A stretch of DNA of 42,298 nucleotides from PHAA01 sp964584415 (GCA_964584415.1 CAZOZX010000006.1:1-42298); one strand, 5' to 3'; shown: positions 16,954 to 25,916, counted from the stretch's first letter. Translations and numbers: made by a program. Notes: generated by a model not told the origin, from the letters alone.

Positions 16954-17673
16954 ATGTGGACCAGGGCGGAACTCAAAAGCAGGGCAAAGTTAGTCTTAAA
17001 GGTATCTTATTGGCAGGCTTTTTTGGTGAGCCTGATAATTGCTTTGGCCCAGGGGGGATTGGGAGGGTCATCCCGTTATGAGTATCAAGCCAACAGTCCT
17101 TTGACCCATGATATATGGCCTTACCTGCCAATTATCATTTCTGTTACCATCCTGGTTTTTTTACTGGCTTTAGCTTTTAGACTATTCTTAGGTTATCCGC
17201 TGGAGATAGGGGGACGGAAATATTTTATCGGTTCGACCGGCAACAAATTCGATCTTAACAAGCTCAGTTATGCGTTTCATAAAGAATGGTACATGAATAT
17301 TGTACTTTGTATGTTATGGCGCGATTTCATCAATTTTATGTGGTTCCTGCTCTTCATCATTCCGGGAATTATTAAATTCTATGCTTTCCGAATGGTCCCC
17401 TATATTCTGGCTGACAATCCCCATATTGATTATAAACGGGCCCTGGAGTTGAGTACCCGTATGACTGGCGGTCATAAGTGGGCCATGTTTGTCCTGGACC
17501 TTTCCTTTATAGGCTGGTATCTGCTGGGGATGCTGGCTTTCTTAATCGGCACCCTGTTCGTGCTTCCTTACCAAAATGCCACGTTGGCTGAGTTATATAT
17601 CGTCCTGCGCACCAACGCCATTGACAATCAATGGGGCACTTTAGAAGAGTTGGGTATGGATAGCCAGCCCTAA
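16954..17673 (+). CDS. DUF975 family membrane protein
   Basis: A 239-aa protein with five to six hydrophobic segments. The N-terminal MWTRAELKSRAKLVLK followed by YWQAFLVSLIIAL is typical of DUF975. The C-terminal half carries RALELSTRMTGGHKWAMFVLDLSFIGWYLLG, also a family feature. I start at ATG 16954, because GGAGGG stands 6 nt before it and directly abuts the alternative ATG at 16948. It lies 26 bp after the LiaF-like gene, in the same direction. The function is unknown; an envelope role is inferred from the neighbours. Confidence 0.9.
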   Translation: MWTRAELKSRAKLVLKVSYWQAFLVSLIIALAQGGLGGSSRYEYQANSPLTHDIWPYLPIIISVTILVFLLALAFRLFLGYPLEIGGRKYFIGSTGNKFDLNKLSYAFHKEWYMNIVLCMLWRDFINFMWFLLFIIPGIIKFYAFRMVPYILADNPHIDYKRALELSTRMTGGHKWAMFVLDLSFIGWYLLGMLAFLIGTLFVLPYQNATLAELYIVLRTNAIDNQWGTLEELGMDSQP

Positions 17674-17746
17674 TTTCAGCAAACTAATAAGGCTGACCAG
17701 GTCATGTATCAGCGACCTATTTTAGTTAGAAAGGGAGCATTGACTA

Positions 17747-18328
17747 ATGAATGTGATGGTAATTTATGCCCATCCTAACTCCAACAGTTTTAATGCAGCT
17801 ATAGCCGCGACGGTAAGGGAAGAGGCTGAAAAAAAAGGAGCCGACATAAAATTCAAAGATCTCTATGCTATGAATTGGGACCCTATCCTAAAAAGCAGCG
17901 ATTTCGAGGGTTATCAAACCGGCCGTTTGCCTGCTGACATTAAGGCTGAACAGGATGACCTGCGTTGGGCAGATGTGGTTATTATGGTGGCTCCGGTTTG
18001 GTGGACCGGAGTGCCGGCTATCCTCAAAGGATATATTGATCGGGTTTTCAGCAATGGATTTGCCTTTGAATATACTTCCACCGGACCCAGGGGATTGCTG
18101 ACCGGCAAAAAAGGTCTTTTAATTACTACCTCCGGTGCTGATGAGCGAACGGCCCGGCAGGGGACCATGCTGGAGACTATCAGAAGAGCAGCGGTAAATT
18201 CGGTTTTTGGATTCTGTGGATTTGACCTCTACCAGTACAAAAACTTCTTTGGCGTCCCCCGGTCTACCGATCAGCAAAGAGCTGATATGTTGGCTGAACT
18301 CCGTAAATATATTGAGCTGTTCCTGTAG
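17747..18328 (+). CDS. NAD(P)H:quinone oxidoreductase-like flavodoxin-fold protein
   Basis: A 193-aa protein of the flavodoxin_2 (NQO/MdaB/KefG) family. The FMN/FAD-binding start VIYAHPNSNSFNAAI (5-19), the PVWWTGVPAILKGYIDRVF stretch (about 83-101) and LLITTSGA match. It probably carries out two-electron reduction of quinones or related compounds with NAD(P)H, detoxifying electrophiles in the cytoplasm. No potassium-efflux partner (KefB/C) lies beside it. AAAGGGAGCATTGACTA precedes the ATG. Confidence 0.92.
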   Translation: MNVMVIYAHPNSNSFNAAIAATVREEAEKKGADIKFKDLYAMNWDPILKSSDFEGYQTGRLPADIKAEQDDLRWADVVIMVAPVWWTGVPAILKGYIDRVFSNGFAFEYTSTGPRGLLTGKKGLLITTSGADERTARQGTMLETIRRAAVNSVFGFCGFDLYQYKNFFGVPRSTDQQRADMLAELRKYIELFL

Positions 18329-18388
18329 AATATTTTTCTAGCTGCACCATATATTTATACCAACCGCACACCAGGAAGGGGGAGAGGA

Positions 18389-19279
18389 ATGAAGTATCTG
18401 CCCAGTGGTACCGCCGAAGGCCTCGCCTATATACGCTACCGTGAATCATTGCGCCCTCCTGAAGAAAGAATATGCAACGACTTTCTCGCTTATCGTTTCT
18501 CCTCCTGGTGGACAAAGCTCATGATGGCCGGTCCATTTTCCGGCAGCCTGATAGAATGGACCATAGCTTTCCAGGGAAGAGGGGTGGTTGATTTTATTGC
18601 CGCCCGCACCCGCATGTTCGACGATTATGTGCAGCAGCAGATTGAAGACGGAGTTGAGCAATATGTAATTCTCGGGGCCGGGCTCGATTCCCGCCCCTAT
18701 CGATTTTACCACCGGCTGCGCGGTATCAGTACTTTTGAGGTGGACCATCCGCTTACCCAGAGGGAAAAGAAATCTCGGGTGACGGCAGTATTTGAAGGTC
18801 TTCCCGAACATATTTACTATGTACCGGTTGATTTGACCGAGGATGACCTTGTCCAAAGCTTGATCAATGCCGGCTATAATCCCCGGCTGCGCACGGTTTT
18901 TACCCTGGAAGGGGTGGCCATGTACCTGGATGAAGACGCGGTTCGCCGGACTCTAACCAGTGTATATAATAACTGCGGCCCCGGCTCCAGCCTGATTTTT
19001 GATTATGTTTACCTGGCCGCCATTGACGGCCGCAAGTCAGGTCATATGGTAAAACATATGAACTCCCTGCAGTATATGTTTGATGAACCGGTCCTATCCG
19101 GCATCGACGAGGGAGAAGCAGAAGAATATCTGCGCAGCTGCGGCTTTGAACAAGTCGAAATGTTTCCTCCCCAGCGTCTCTATGATATGTATTTTAAAGA
19201 GGTTGCTCCGAATCGCCCCATATCGGACATTTTCGCTATAGCAATAGCCCGAAAAATTCAGGTAACAATGGAGAAGTAG
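18389..19279 (+). CDS. Class I SAM-dependent methyltransferase, LCM/PPM family (TIGR00027 type)
   Basis: A 296-aa protein of the leucine-carboxyl-methyltransferase-like family found in bacteria. The SAM-binding loop is ILGAGLDSRPYRF (94-106), followed by FEVDHPLTQ (motif II) and VPVDLTEDDL. TLEGVAMYLDEDAVRRTL is the conserved post-II segment. GGGGGAGAGGA precedes the ATG. The bacterial substrates of this family are mostly unknown, probably small molecules; some members act in natural product O-methylation. The next gene follows after a 102-bp gap. Confidence 0.92.
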   Translation: MKYLPSGTAEGLAYIRYRESLRPPEERICNDFLAYRFSSWWTKLMMAGPFSGSLIEWTIAFQGRGVVDFIAARTRMFDDYVQQQIEDGVEQYVILGAGLDSRPYRFYHRLRGISTFEVDHPLTQREKKSRVTAVFEGLPEHIYYVPVDLTEDDLVQSLINAGYNPRLRTVFTLEGVAMYLDEDAVRRTLTSVYNNCGPGSSLIFDYVYLAAIDGRKSGHMVKHMNSLQYMFDEPVLSGIDEGEAEEYLRSCGFEQVEMFPPQRLYDMYFKEVAPNRPISDIFAIAIARKIQVTMEK

Positions 19280-19381
19280 AAATAGGGCTTTATCGAGGTC
19301 ACCTTGAAAGTCAGCCTCGCAGTCGTTACAATAAAACTTGTTGGGGCGGTTGCGGCCAGTACGCCACAGGGGAGACTGGGG

Positions 19382-20176
19382 ATGTCATACATAAACCTCT
19401 ATGGGCCGGTTGTGTTCGACCTGGCCTATTATTTCATCATATATTCCTTTCTTGGCTGGGTTATAGAAACCCTTTATGCCGGGTGGGAAGAACATCGCTT
19501 TGTCAATCGGGGATTTTTGAATGGCCCATTTTGTCCCATCTACGGTTTCGGCATTGTAGCATTGCTGCTTACCCTGCGTCCCGTTTTTGACAACCTCCCG
19601 CTGCTTTTCCTCGGTTCAGTTGTTTTGACCTCCACAATAGAATACTCTACCGGGTGGCTACTTGAGACCGTTTTTCATCATAAATGGTGGGATTACAGCA
19701 ACCGCCGTTTTAACCTGAATGGCAGGATTTGTCTGCGCTTCTCATTGTACTGGGGAATCGCAGCAGTTGTTATCATCAAAATGGTTCACCCTTTCATAAC
19801 CGCGATGGTGGACAAAATCCCACTGAAGGCAGGAGAATTGGGATTATATTTGTTGGCCCTGTATTTCATGTTCGATATGATTTATACCTTAATATCCTTG
19901 GCGGCTTTGAAGTCGCTGCTCAATGAAATGTACGAGTTCGCCCAGGAAGCAGTAGATAGACTGGAGGCTGTCAAAGACAATTCAGTGGAAACCATAGAAG
20001 AAAATATAGAAGATTTGAAGATACACTATGAGCATCTGATGAATAGAATGGGACTTAGACACCAGCGTATACTCAATGCCTTCCCTAATCTCCGAAAGCT
20101 GCGGCAGGATTTCAAAGTCAAGCATTGGCATAATGGATCTAAATTGGCCGGCACCAATAGCCGGAACCGCAGTTAA
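19382..20176 (+). CDS. CmpB-like (putative ABC transporter type IV) membrane protein
   Basis: A 264-aa protein of the ABC_trans_CmpB family (PF06541). The motif YFIIYSFLGWVIETLYAGW, then FVNRGFLNGPFCPIYGFG, and EYSTGWLLETVFHHKWWDYS are the conserved features. Five to six transmembrane segments are followed by a C-terminal coiled-coil-like tail. No ATP-binding gene is near, so the transporter name is only historical. I use ATG 19382, where the conserved part begins and GGGGAGACTGGGG stands upstream; the frame is open from a TTG at 19304 behind CGAGGTCACC, which is the alternative. Confidence 0.85.
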   Translation: MSYINLYGPVVFDLAYYFIIYSFLGWVIETLYAGWEEHRFVNRGFLNGPFCPIYGFGIVALLLTLRPVFDNLPLLFLGSVVLTSTIEYSTGWLLETVFHHKWWDYSNRRFNLNGRICLRFSLYWGIAAVVIIKMVHPFITAMVDKIPLKAGELGLYLLALYFMFDMIYTLISLAALKSLLNEMYEFAQEAVDRLEAVKDNSVETIEENIEDLKIHYEHLMNRMGLRHQRILNAFPNLRKLRQDFKVKHWHNGSKLAGTNSRNRS

Positions 20177-20238
20177 TCCCGCATTGATCATATGTGTTAA
20201 TATTTAAGCAGGAATTTCACGTAATTAAGAGGTTGTAG

Positions 20239-21039
20239 ATGAAGCATACTGATGAATCCGATCAGGAATTAGACTTAACCGAGGAAGAATATCTCGATAG
20301 GGAGTACAGGCTTAAACACCGACCGGGGCGCTGGTTCAAATTGTCGGTGGTTTTGGTTATAATTGCCTTTGTTGTCTTTAGCTTTCCGCAGTTATCCTAT
20401 TTTTTTGGTGATAAGTTCGGTTTCCTGGAACAGAACCAAGTCCTGCGGGATGATGAAATAGTCCAGCTGTGTAAACCAGCTGTGGTAAGTATCGAAGCGG
20501 TCGACGCCAGCAATCCTGTCAAGGCTGCCATAAAGAACGGAACTGGTTTCAATATTGATCCATCCGGTATTATTATAACCAACCAACACGTAGTCTCGGG
20601 GGCAGGTACTATAACCGTAACCTTTGAAAGCGGCGAGAAATTGTATGCCAATCACTATGATTCGGTTCCGGGCTATGACCTGGCGGTGATTCGATTGAAT
20701 GGCTCCAACCTGCCGAGCATAAGCCTGACTCTAAAGGATCGGCCTAAGACGGGAGACATCGTCACCATCATCGGTAATCCTCTTGGATTTCAGAAAATTG
20801 CCCAGCGTGGCAAAGTGCTTGGATATAGAGAAAGTACAGATAAACTGGCTCCGGACATGGTGATTGAATTACCCATCAATCCAGGCAACAGCGGGAGTCC
20901 GGTCATAAATACCCAAGCCCAGGCGGTGGGTATAATTTATGCCAGCAGCACTCTGAACAATAGTCAATCGGAACCGATCGCCCTGGCCATCTCCGCTCAG
21001 ATACTGGCTGATTTTCCAGCCCTGGATCCAACCCAATGA
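20239..21039 (+). CDS. Membrane-anchored HtrA/DegP-like serine protease without PDZ domain
   Basis: A 266-aa protein. A charged N-terminus of about 33 residues, one transmembrane helix (about 34-50) and a trypsin-like S1C domain (about 75-262) would place the protease outside the membrane. The catalytic triad is complete: His117 in TNQHVVSG, Asp147 in GYDLAVIRL, Ser218 in NPGNSGSP. The chain ends just after the protease domain, so the PDZ domain usual in HtrA is absent. It probably degrades or senses misfolded envelope proteins. AAGAGGTTGTAG precedes the ATG. It heads a plus-strand series that continues with the HAD, PPK2 and acyltransferase genes. Confidence 0.93.
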   Translation: MKHTDESDQELDLTEEEYLDREYRLKHRPGRWFKLSVVLVIIAFVVFSFPQLSYFFGDKFGFLEQNQVLRDDEIVQLCKPAVVSIEAVDASNPVKAAIKNGTGFNIDPSGIIITNQHVVSGAGTITVTFESGEKLYANHYDSVPGYDLAVIRLNGSNLPSISLTLKDRPKTGDIVTIIGNPLGFQKIAQRGKVLGYRESTDKLAPDMVIELPINPGNSGSPVINTQAQAVGIIYASSTLNNSQSEPIALAISAQILADFPALDPTQ

Positions 21040-21101
21040 TGAGTGTTATAAATCCGTGTTATTGCTTAACCCGACTTTAATTATGATTGGGGACAAAAAA
21101 C

Positions 21102-21761
21102 ATGATAATACCCGTAGACGCGGTTATATTCGATCTAGACGGGGTGATAATAGATTCTGCGGCGGACATAATCAATGGAGTCAATCATACCCTGAAATTA
21201 TTCGATTTTCAGCCGTTACCCGGCCCGGAGATAATCAGCTATATTGGCGATGGAGTGGAAGCCCTGGTCAGGCGCAGTTTCAAAGGCGGCAGTGAACAAT
21301 TGGTCGCCCAAGCTCTGCCGCTTTATCGTGAATATTACTGGAGCCACGCCCTGGACGAGACCAAACTTTTTCCCAACGTCAGCGAAATCCTGGCCGCTCT
21401 TAAAGGGCGGCTTAGCAAGAAACTGGCTCTGGTTACCAACAAATCTGAGCAGGTAACCATCAATATACTCAAAGACCTGGGTGTCGGAGATTATTTTGAT
21501 TTAGTTGTCGGTCCGGAATCCGTAAACAAATTGAAGCCTGATCCGGAAGGAATCTTGCTCGCACTAGCTAAAATGGAGGCTAGTTCCCGAAAGGCTGTCA
21601 TGGTTGGTGATACCCACACTGACATCGAAGCCGGGAAAAGTGCCGGCACCTGGACTTGTGGGGCTTTGTATGGATTCGGAGACCGGGAGCGCTTGATCAG
21701 CTCCCGGGCAGATTTTTATATTTCAGATATATCGGAACTGCTGCAATACATTGAACGATAA
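21102..21761 (+). CDS. HAD-family phosphatase, phosphoglycolate phosphatase-like
   Basis: A 219-aa HAD hydrolase with cap domain. Motif I is FDLDGVIIDS, motif II LVTNKS, the Lys lies in KLKPDPEG, and motif IV is VGDTHTDIEAGKSAG. The order and length fit phosphoglycolate phosphatase/PpaX-like enzymes. The ATG at 21102 is preceded by TTGGGGACAAAAAAC; a TTG at 21087 is an alternative. It ends 6 bp before the PPK2 gene, so the two are likely co-transcribed. The substrate cannot be assigned beyond a small phosphate ester. Confidence 0.92.
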   Translation: MIIPVDAVIFDLDGVIIDSAADIINGVNHTLKLFDFQPLPGPEIISYIGDGVEALVRRSFKGGSEQLVAQALPLYREYYWSHALDETKLFPNVSEILAALKGRLSKKLALVTNKSEQVTINILKDLGVGDYFDLVVGPESVNKLKPDPEGILLALAKMEASSRKAVMVGDTHTDIEAGKSAGTWTCGALYGFGDRERLISSRADFYISDISELLQYIER

Positions 21762-21767
21762 TATTCG

Positions 21768-22646
21768 ATGGGGGGACAAGATTTGCTGGCAGGTAATGAT
21801 TTCAGGTTCAAAGGGAAGAAAGCCAAGCTGACATTGATACGCACTGATTTCACTGCAAATTTCAACTCCAAGGAAGAAGCCCAGGAACGAACCGAACAAA
21901 ATATCGCAAGAATGACTAAGTTGCAGGACATTCTTTACGCCCAGGACAAGTATGCCTTGCTGATAATTTTCCAGGCTATGGATGCGGCCGGTAAGGACGG
22001 CTCCATCAAGCATGTCATGAGCGGGCTCAATCCGCAGGGAACCATAGTATATAGTTTTAAACAGCCGTCTGCGGAAGAATTGGATCATGATTACCTGTGG
22101 CGCTACAGTAAGGCCCTGCCTGAAAGAGGTCGGATCGGTATCTTTAACCGTTCTTACTATGAAGAAGTACTTGTGGTCAGGGTTCATGACCTAATCAGGC
22201 AGCAACAGAAAATCCCGGCTGAATTAATCGGGGAAGATATTTGGAAACAACGGCTGGACCACATCGGCAACTTTGAAAAATACCTGCACCACAACGGCTT
22301 AGTCATACTCAAATTCTATCTCCATATTTCCAAGCAGGAGCAAAAGGAGCGGCTGCTGGCTCGCCTCGATGAATCCCATAAGCACTGGAAGTTTAACGGG
22401 GATGATTTGAAGGCAAGACAGCATTGGGACGACTACATTAAATGTTACGAGGATGCCCTTGCCGCTACCGATAATGATTATGCCCCCTGGTATGTCATTC
22501 CCGCGGATAAGAAATGGTTTGCCCGATTAGCAATTTCGGAAATAATTGCTGACACCATGGAAGCCATGCATCTGGAATATCCGCGCTTAAATGCCGAGCA
22601 GGAGAAAATGCTGGCCAGCTACCGGGCTCAGCTGTTAAACGATTAA
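21768..22646 (+). CDS. Polyphosphate kinase 2 family (polyP:nucleotide phosphotransferase)
   Basis: A 292-aa PPK2-family enzyme. It moves phosphate between polyphosphate and nucleotides; the one-domain, roughly 290-aa form with this N-terminus belongs to the polyP:AMP/ADP/NDP group (TIGR03709-like). Walker A is AMDAAGKDG (70-78), Walker B lies in RIGIFNRSYYEEV (122-134), and the lid has Arg-rich RLDESHKHWKF. It starts 6 bp after the HAD gene. The ATG lacks a clear ribosome site, and a TTG at 21783 behind GGGGGGACAAGA is an alternative. No ppk1 or ppx gene is in the window. In the cell it could regenerate ADP/ATP from stored polyphosphate under stress. Confidence 0.94.
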   Translation: MGGQDLLAGNDFRFKGKKAKLTLIRTDFTANFNSKEEAQERTEQNIARMTKLQDILYAQDKYALLIIFQAMDAAGKDGSIKHVMSGLNPQGTIVYSFKQPSAEELDHDYLWRYSKALPERGRIGIFNRSYYEEVLVVRVHDLIRQQQKIPAELIGEDIWKQRLDHIGNFEKYLHHNGLVILKFYLHISKQEQKERLLARLDESHKHWKFNGDDLKARQHWDDYIKCYEDALAATDNDYAPWYVIPADKKWFARLAISEIIADTMEAMHLEYPRLNAEQEKMLASYRAQLLND

Positions 22647-22722
22647 AATCAGGGACTGCAATTAGGAATCCAGGACTGATATCGAAACCATCAATAGGTC
22701 GCCACAAGGAGAGTGACATAGA

Positions 22723-23505
22723 TTGCTGCCATATTTCAAGGATAATACCTACGATACACCCCCTAATCATTCCCGCCTGTTCATGGATCGGCTGACCTTG
22801 AATACCCGATTCTATTTTGTGGCAGGTATATTAAGCATCGTCAACCACGCTCGCATATTGGCCAACCGGGGAGTTTATGATAATGCCGCATGGGTGCAGT
22901 CTTCCCTTGATATACTCAAACTGATTGAAGGCTGCGGGGGCAAGTTCCACCTGCGCGGTGTTAATAATATAGCCTCCAGCGAAGGACCGGTGGTATTCAT
23001 AAGCAATCATATGAGCACCCTGGAGACCTTCGTTTTTCCGTGTATTATCGAACCTTACAAACATGTCACCTATGTTGTAAAAGAAAGCCTGGTTACCCAA
23101 TCCTTTTTCGGTCCGGTGATGCGATCCCGCGATCCTATCGTGGTTACCCGCGATAATCCCAAGCAGGATTTTAAGATAGTGATGGATAAAGGCAAGAAGC
23201 TGCTCAACCAGGGAACATCAGTAGTGGTCTTCCCGCAAAGTACCCGCACCACCCAATTTGAGCCGGAACACTTTAACACCCTGGGGATAAAGCTAGCCCG
23301 GGCGGCTAAGGTTAAAATTGTACCGGTTGCTATCAAAACTGACTTCTGGGGCAACGGCAGTCTGATCAAGGACTTTGGACCCATCAATCGGGATAAGGAT
23401 ATTCACATGGTTTTTGGTGAGCCGATGATTATACAAGGCAGCGGCAATGAAGAGCATCAAAAAGTGATCGAATTTATCCAGACCCACTTGAAAGAATGGC
23501 AATAA
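22723..23505 (+). CDS. 1-acyl-glycerol-3-phosphate acyltransferase-like (PlsC family)
   Basis: A 260-aa membrane-associated acyltransferase. Block I is NHMSTLE, an NHX4E variant of the usual NHX4D. Block II is near SRDPIVVTRDN, and block III is FPQSTRT in place of FPEGTRS. KIVPVAIKT matches block IV. The Asp-to-Glu and Glu-to-Gln changes set it apart from standard PlsC and suggest a different acyl acceptor or altered activity. It starts at TTG 22723 behind AAGGAGAGTGACATAGA, a long spacing. It probably acts in lipid synthesis or remodelling at the membrane. Confidence 0.85.
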   Translation: MLPYFKDNTYDTPPNHSRLFMDRLTLNTRFYFVAGILSIVNHARILANRGVYDNAAWVQSSLDILKLIEGCGGKFHLRGVNNIASSEGPVVFISNHMSTLETFVFPCIIEPYKHVTYVVKESLVTQSFFGPVMRSRDPIVVTRDNPKQDFKIVMDKGKKLLNQGTSVVVFPQSTRTTQFEPEHFNTLGIKLARAAKVKIVPVAIKTDFWGNGSLIKDFGPINRDKDIHMVFGEPMIIQGSGNEEHQKVIEFIQTHLKEWQ

Positions 23506-23563
23506 ATATCTCCAGCCATCATTAGGACTTAACCAACGCTTATTTTAATCCTGCTCGGAAAGG

Positions 23564-24202
23564 CTAATCAATCAGCTTTTGGCAGCGGAATTCCAACGGG
23601 CAGCCTTCGCAATCAGGTGATTTTTTGCATCTCTGTTTGGCATGCTCGACTATTAAGGCATGAAATTCCCCGTAAACATATATGTCCCTGGCAATTACAG
23701 CTTCAATTCGGTAACGCAGACTGTCATAATTTCTTGGCACCTCATACCCCAACCGGGATAACAGCCTCCTGGTATAGGCATCGATAATAAAGAAAGGCTT
23801 ATCCAGTGCATAGAGCAGGATGGAATCAGCCGTCTCCGGTCCCACTCCTTTTACCGCCAACAGCTCACGCCTCAATGATTCATTCTCCACTGACTTGATC
23901 TGCTCAACATCATAACCGTAACCCTGAAACCAATGGGTCAAGTGTTTCAGATGGTTAGCTTTTTGGTTAAAATAACCGCAGGGTCGAATGAGGCTAGCCA
24001 GCTCTTCGTGACTAAGAGACTCTACCAATTGGGGCGACAGCTGGCCGTAAAAATTGCCGATGGCCTTTTCGACGCTTACCCAGGTTGTGTTCTGGGTCAA
24101 AATTGCCCCTACCATCATTTCATACGGGGTCGGGGCCGGCCACCAATGACGGGGGCCATACTCCTCCAGCAGGACAGTAAAGATTTCTTCAATTCTTTCC
24201 AT
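23564..24202 (-). CDS. Endonuclease III-related DNA glycosylase, MagIII-like (3-methyladenine)
   Basis: A 212-aa HhH-GPD glycosylase with a C-terminal 4Fe-4S loop (Cys192, 198, 201, 207). The hairpin is KGVGPETADSILL (118-130) and the catalytic Asp141 lies in IIDAYTRR. The Lys that gives Nth its AP-lyase activity is replaced by Glu (GVGPETA versus GVGRKTA), so it should be monofunctional. This, with VGAILTQNTTW and IRPCGYFNQKA, resembles the Helicobacter MagIII 3-methyladenine glycosylase more than true Nth. The start at ATG 24202 follows GGTGAG; an upstream frame to 24247 is less likely. It stands alone, convergent with the acyltransferase. Confidence 0.88.
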   Translation of the reverse strand: MERIEEIFTVLLEEYGPRHWWPAPTPYEMMVGAILTQNTTWVSVEKAIGNFYGQLSPQLVESLSHEELASLIRPCGYFNQKANHLKHLTHWFQGYGYDVEQIKSVENESLRRELLAVKGVGPETADSILLYALDKPFFIIDAYTRRLLSRLGYEVPRNYDSLRYRIEAVIARDIYVYGEFHALIVEHAKQRCKKSPDCEGCPLEFRCQKLID

Positions 24203-24326
24203 TAATAACTCACCATTACATTCTAAGCCGGTTCCCGGCTCATTCAAATCTTAGTATATCTGCCAGGATAAATAAATCAAAACCTGCTTGATTGACAACC
24301 AACAAAGATTATCGCTAAATAGATAT

Positions 24327-25262
24327 ATGCAAGCTAACAATAGATATTTGCCAAACCATAACAGGGGTGGATTGACTGGCAATCCCTGCAATTTGTGTCC
24401 CCGGCAATGCGCTGTTGACCGTACCAACCAGACTGGCTACTGCCTGTGCCCTTCGCATTTAAAGGTAGCCCGCGCGGCGCTTCATTTCTGGGAAGAACCT
24501 TGCATCAGCGGCAAACAGGGGAGTGGAACCATATTTTTCAGCGGCTGCAACCTGCGTTGCTGTTTCTGCCAGAATTATCAGATTAGCAGTGAGGGCGCTG
24601 GGGTCGCGATTACCGTTGAACGTCTGGCTGATATCTGCCTGGAATTACAGGAGGCTGGGGCCCACAATATCAATCTGGTAACCGCTACTCCTTATTTACC
24701 CTGGATTTTGTCAGCCCTAGATATAGCCAAGCCTCGTTTGCATATTCCTATAGTATACAACTGCGGAGGTTATGAGAGGGCAGAGGTAATTAAAGCCTTA
24801 CAGCCTTATATTGATATTTACCTGCCGGATCTAAAATATTTCAGTAACCAACTGGCCTGGAGATATTCCCGTTGCGATGATTATTTCGAGACATCTGCCG
24901 CAGCTATCCAGGCTATGGTGGCTCAATGCGGCCAACCACAATTCGACCAGAATGGTATTATGTTAAAAGGAGTAATGATCAGACACCTGGTTCTCCCCGG
25001 AGCCAGGCATGACTCCATCAAAATAATGCAGTGGCTGAATGATTATCTACCCCGGGATAAATTTATGCTCAGTCTTATGAGCCAGTATACGCCGGTTCAT
25101 AATTGTAGACAATTTAACGAAATCAACCGTAAAATAACTTCGCTGGAGTATGATTCGGTAGTAAATGCAGCAATGCGCTTGGGACTAACTAACGGTTATA
25201 TACAGGATCGCGGCAGTGCCAACCAGGGGTATATACCCCCTTTCAATCTTGCGGGCATATAA
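24327..25262 (+). CDS. Radical SAM protein, PflA-related (C-X3-C-X2-C)
   Basis: A 311-aa radical SAM enzyme. The N-terminus has a Cys cluster (NPCNLCPRQCAVDR...GYC), then SGCNLRCCFCQNYQIS, whose CNLRCCFC binds the 4Fe-4S cluster that cleaves SAM. ATPYLPWILSAL and YNCGGYERAEVIKAL match the family of uncharacterised PflA-like proteins (COG1313 type). No glycyl-radical enzyme lies nearby, so it is not obviously a pyruvate formate-lyase activase. The ATG at 24327 has no clear ribosome site; the frame is open from a TTG at 24288. It diverges from the MagIII-like gene. Confidence 0.92.
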   Translation: MQANNRYLPNHNRGGLTGNPCNLCPRQCAVDRTNQTGYCLCPSHLKVARAALHFWEEPCISGKQGSGTIFFSGCNLRCCFCQNYQISSEGAGVAITVERLADICLELQEAGAHNINLVTATPYLPWILSALDIAKPRLHIPIVYNCGGYERAEVIKALQPYIDIYLPDLKYFSNQLAWRYSRCDDYFETSAAAIQAMVAQCGQPQFDQNGIMLKGVMIRHLVLPGARHDSIKIMQWLNDYLPRDKFMLSLMSQYTPVHNCRQFNEINRKITSLEYDSVVNAAMRLGLTNGYIQDRGSANQGYIPPFNLAGI

Positions 25263-25309
25263 GGAACACCGGAACCAATCTAGTATTCTGCTAAGAATGG
25301 AGAGAGGAT

Positions 25310-25744
25310 ATGAAGAACATTACTCCTGAGAACCGGGGCGTTGCTCCCGAAATTTTCGAGAGAATCCTGGAGAAATATAACAGATCCTCGGCCATACGTT
25401 CCATGGGCTTTAAGCTGCTGTACCTAGGGCAGGGAAGGGCGGGCTTACAGCTTAGCGTAAACGAAGATTTCCTGAATACCCTAGGAACCCTGCATGGGGG
25501 AATAATTACCGCTATGGCTGATACATCCATGGGGTATGCTCTGCAGACATTAGGGGGGATAGCGGTAACCCTGGAGCTGAACATAAACTACTTTGCCCCG
25601 ATTACTGCCGGCATGGTTATTACCTCCGAAGGCTGGGTGGTTAATGCCGGCAAAAGCATAATTGTAACCGAGGCCGCCCTTTTTAACGAGCAGGGGGTTA
25701 TCTTGTGTAAAAGCAGGGCCACCTTCTTTGCCAAACCTGACTAA
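25310..25744 (+). CDS. PaaI-family hotdog thioesterase
   Basis: A 144-aa single hotdog domain. The catalytic-helix motif LGTLHGGIITAMADTSMGYA (residues 60-79) has the HGG loop and the acidic Asp of PaaI-type acyl-CoA thioesterases. VTLELNINYFAPI is the conserved central strand. It probably hydrolyses a cytosolic aryl- or acyl-CoA; the substrate is unknown. The ATG follows GGAGAGAGGAT. It lies 47 bp after the radical SAM gene, in the same direction. Confidence 0.93.
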   Translation: MKNITPENRGVAPEIFERILEKYNRSSAIRSMGFKLLYLGQGRAGLQLSVNEDFLNTLGTLHGGIITAMADTSMGYALQTLGGIAVTLELNINYFAPITAGMVITSEGWVVNAGKSIIVTEAALFNEQGVILCKSRATFFAKPD

Positions 25745-25916
25745 TGGTTTGAAGCCGAAAATAACTCCTAATATTTCGCGCCGTATGAGGAGAAACAATA
25801 CCGGGTAATAGTCTTGATACCAAAATACGCCAAATACCCGCCCAGCTCCATCCTGGTGTTAAGGCATAGAAATCGATATCTTCCGGACCAAATACTTGCC
25901 GAAAGGGGTCATAAAT

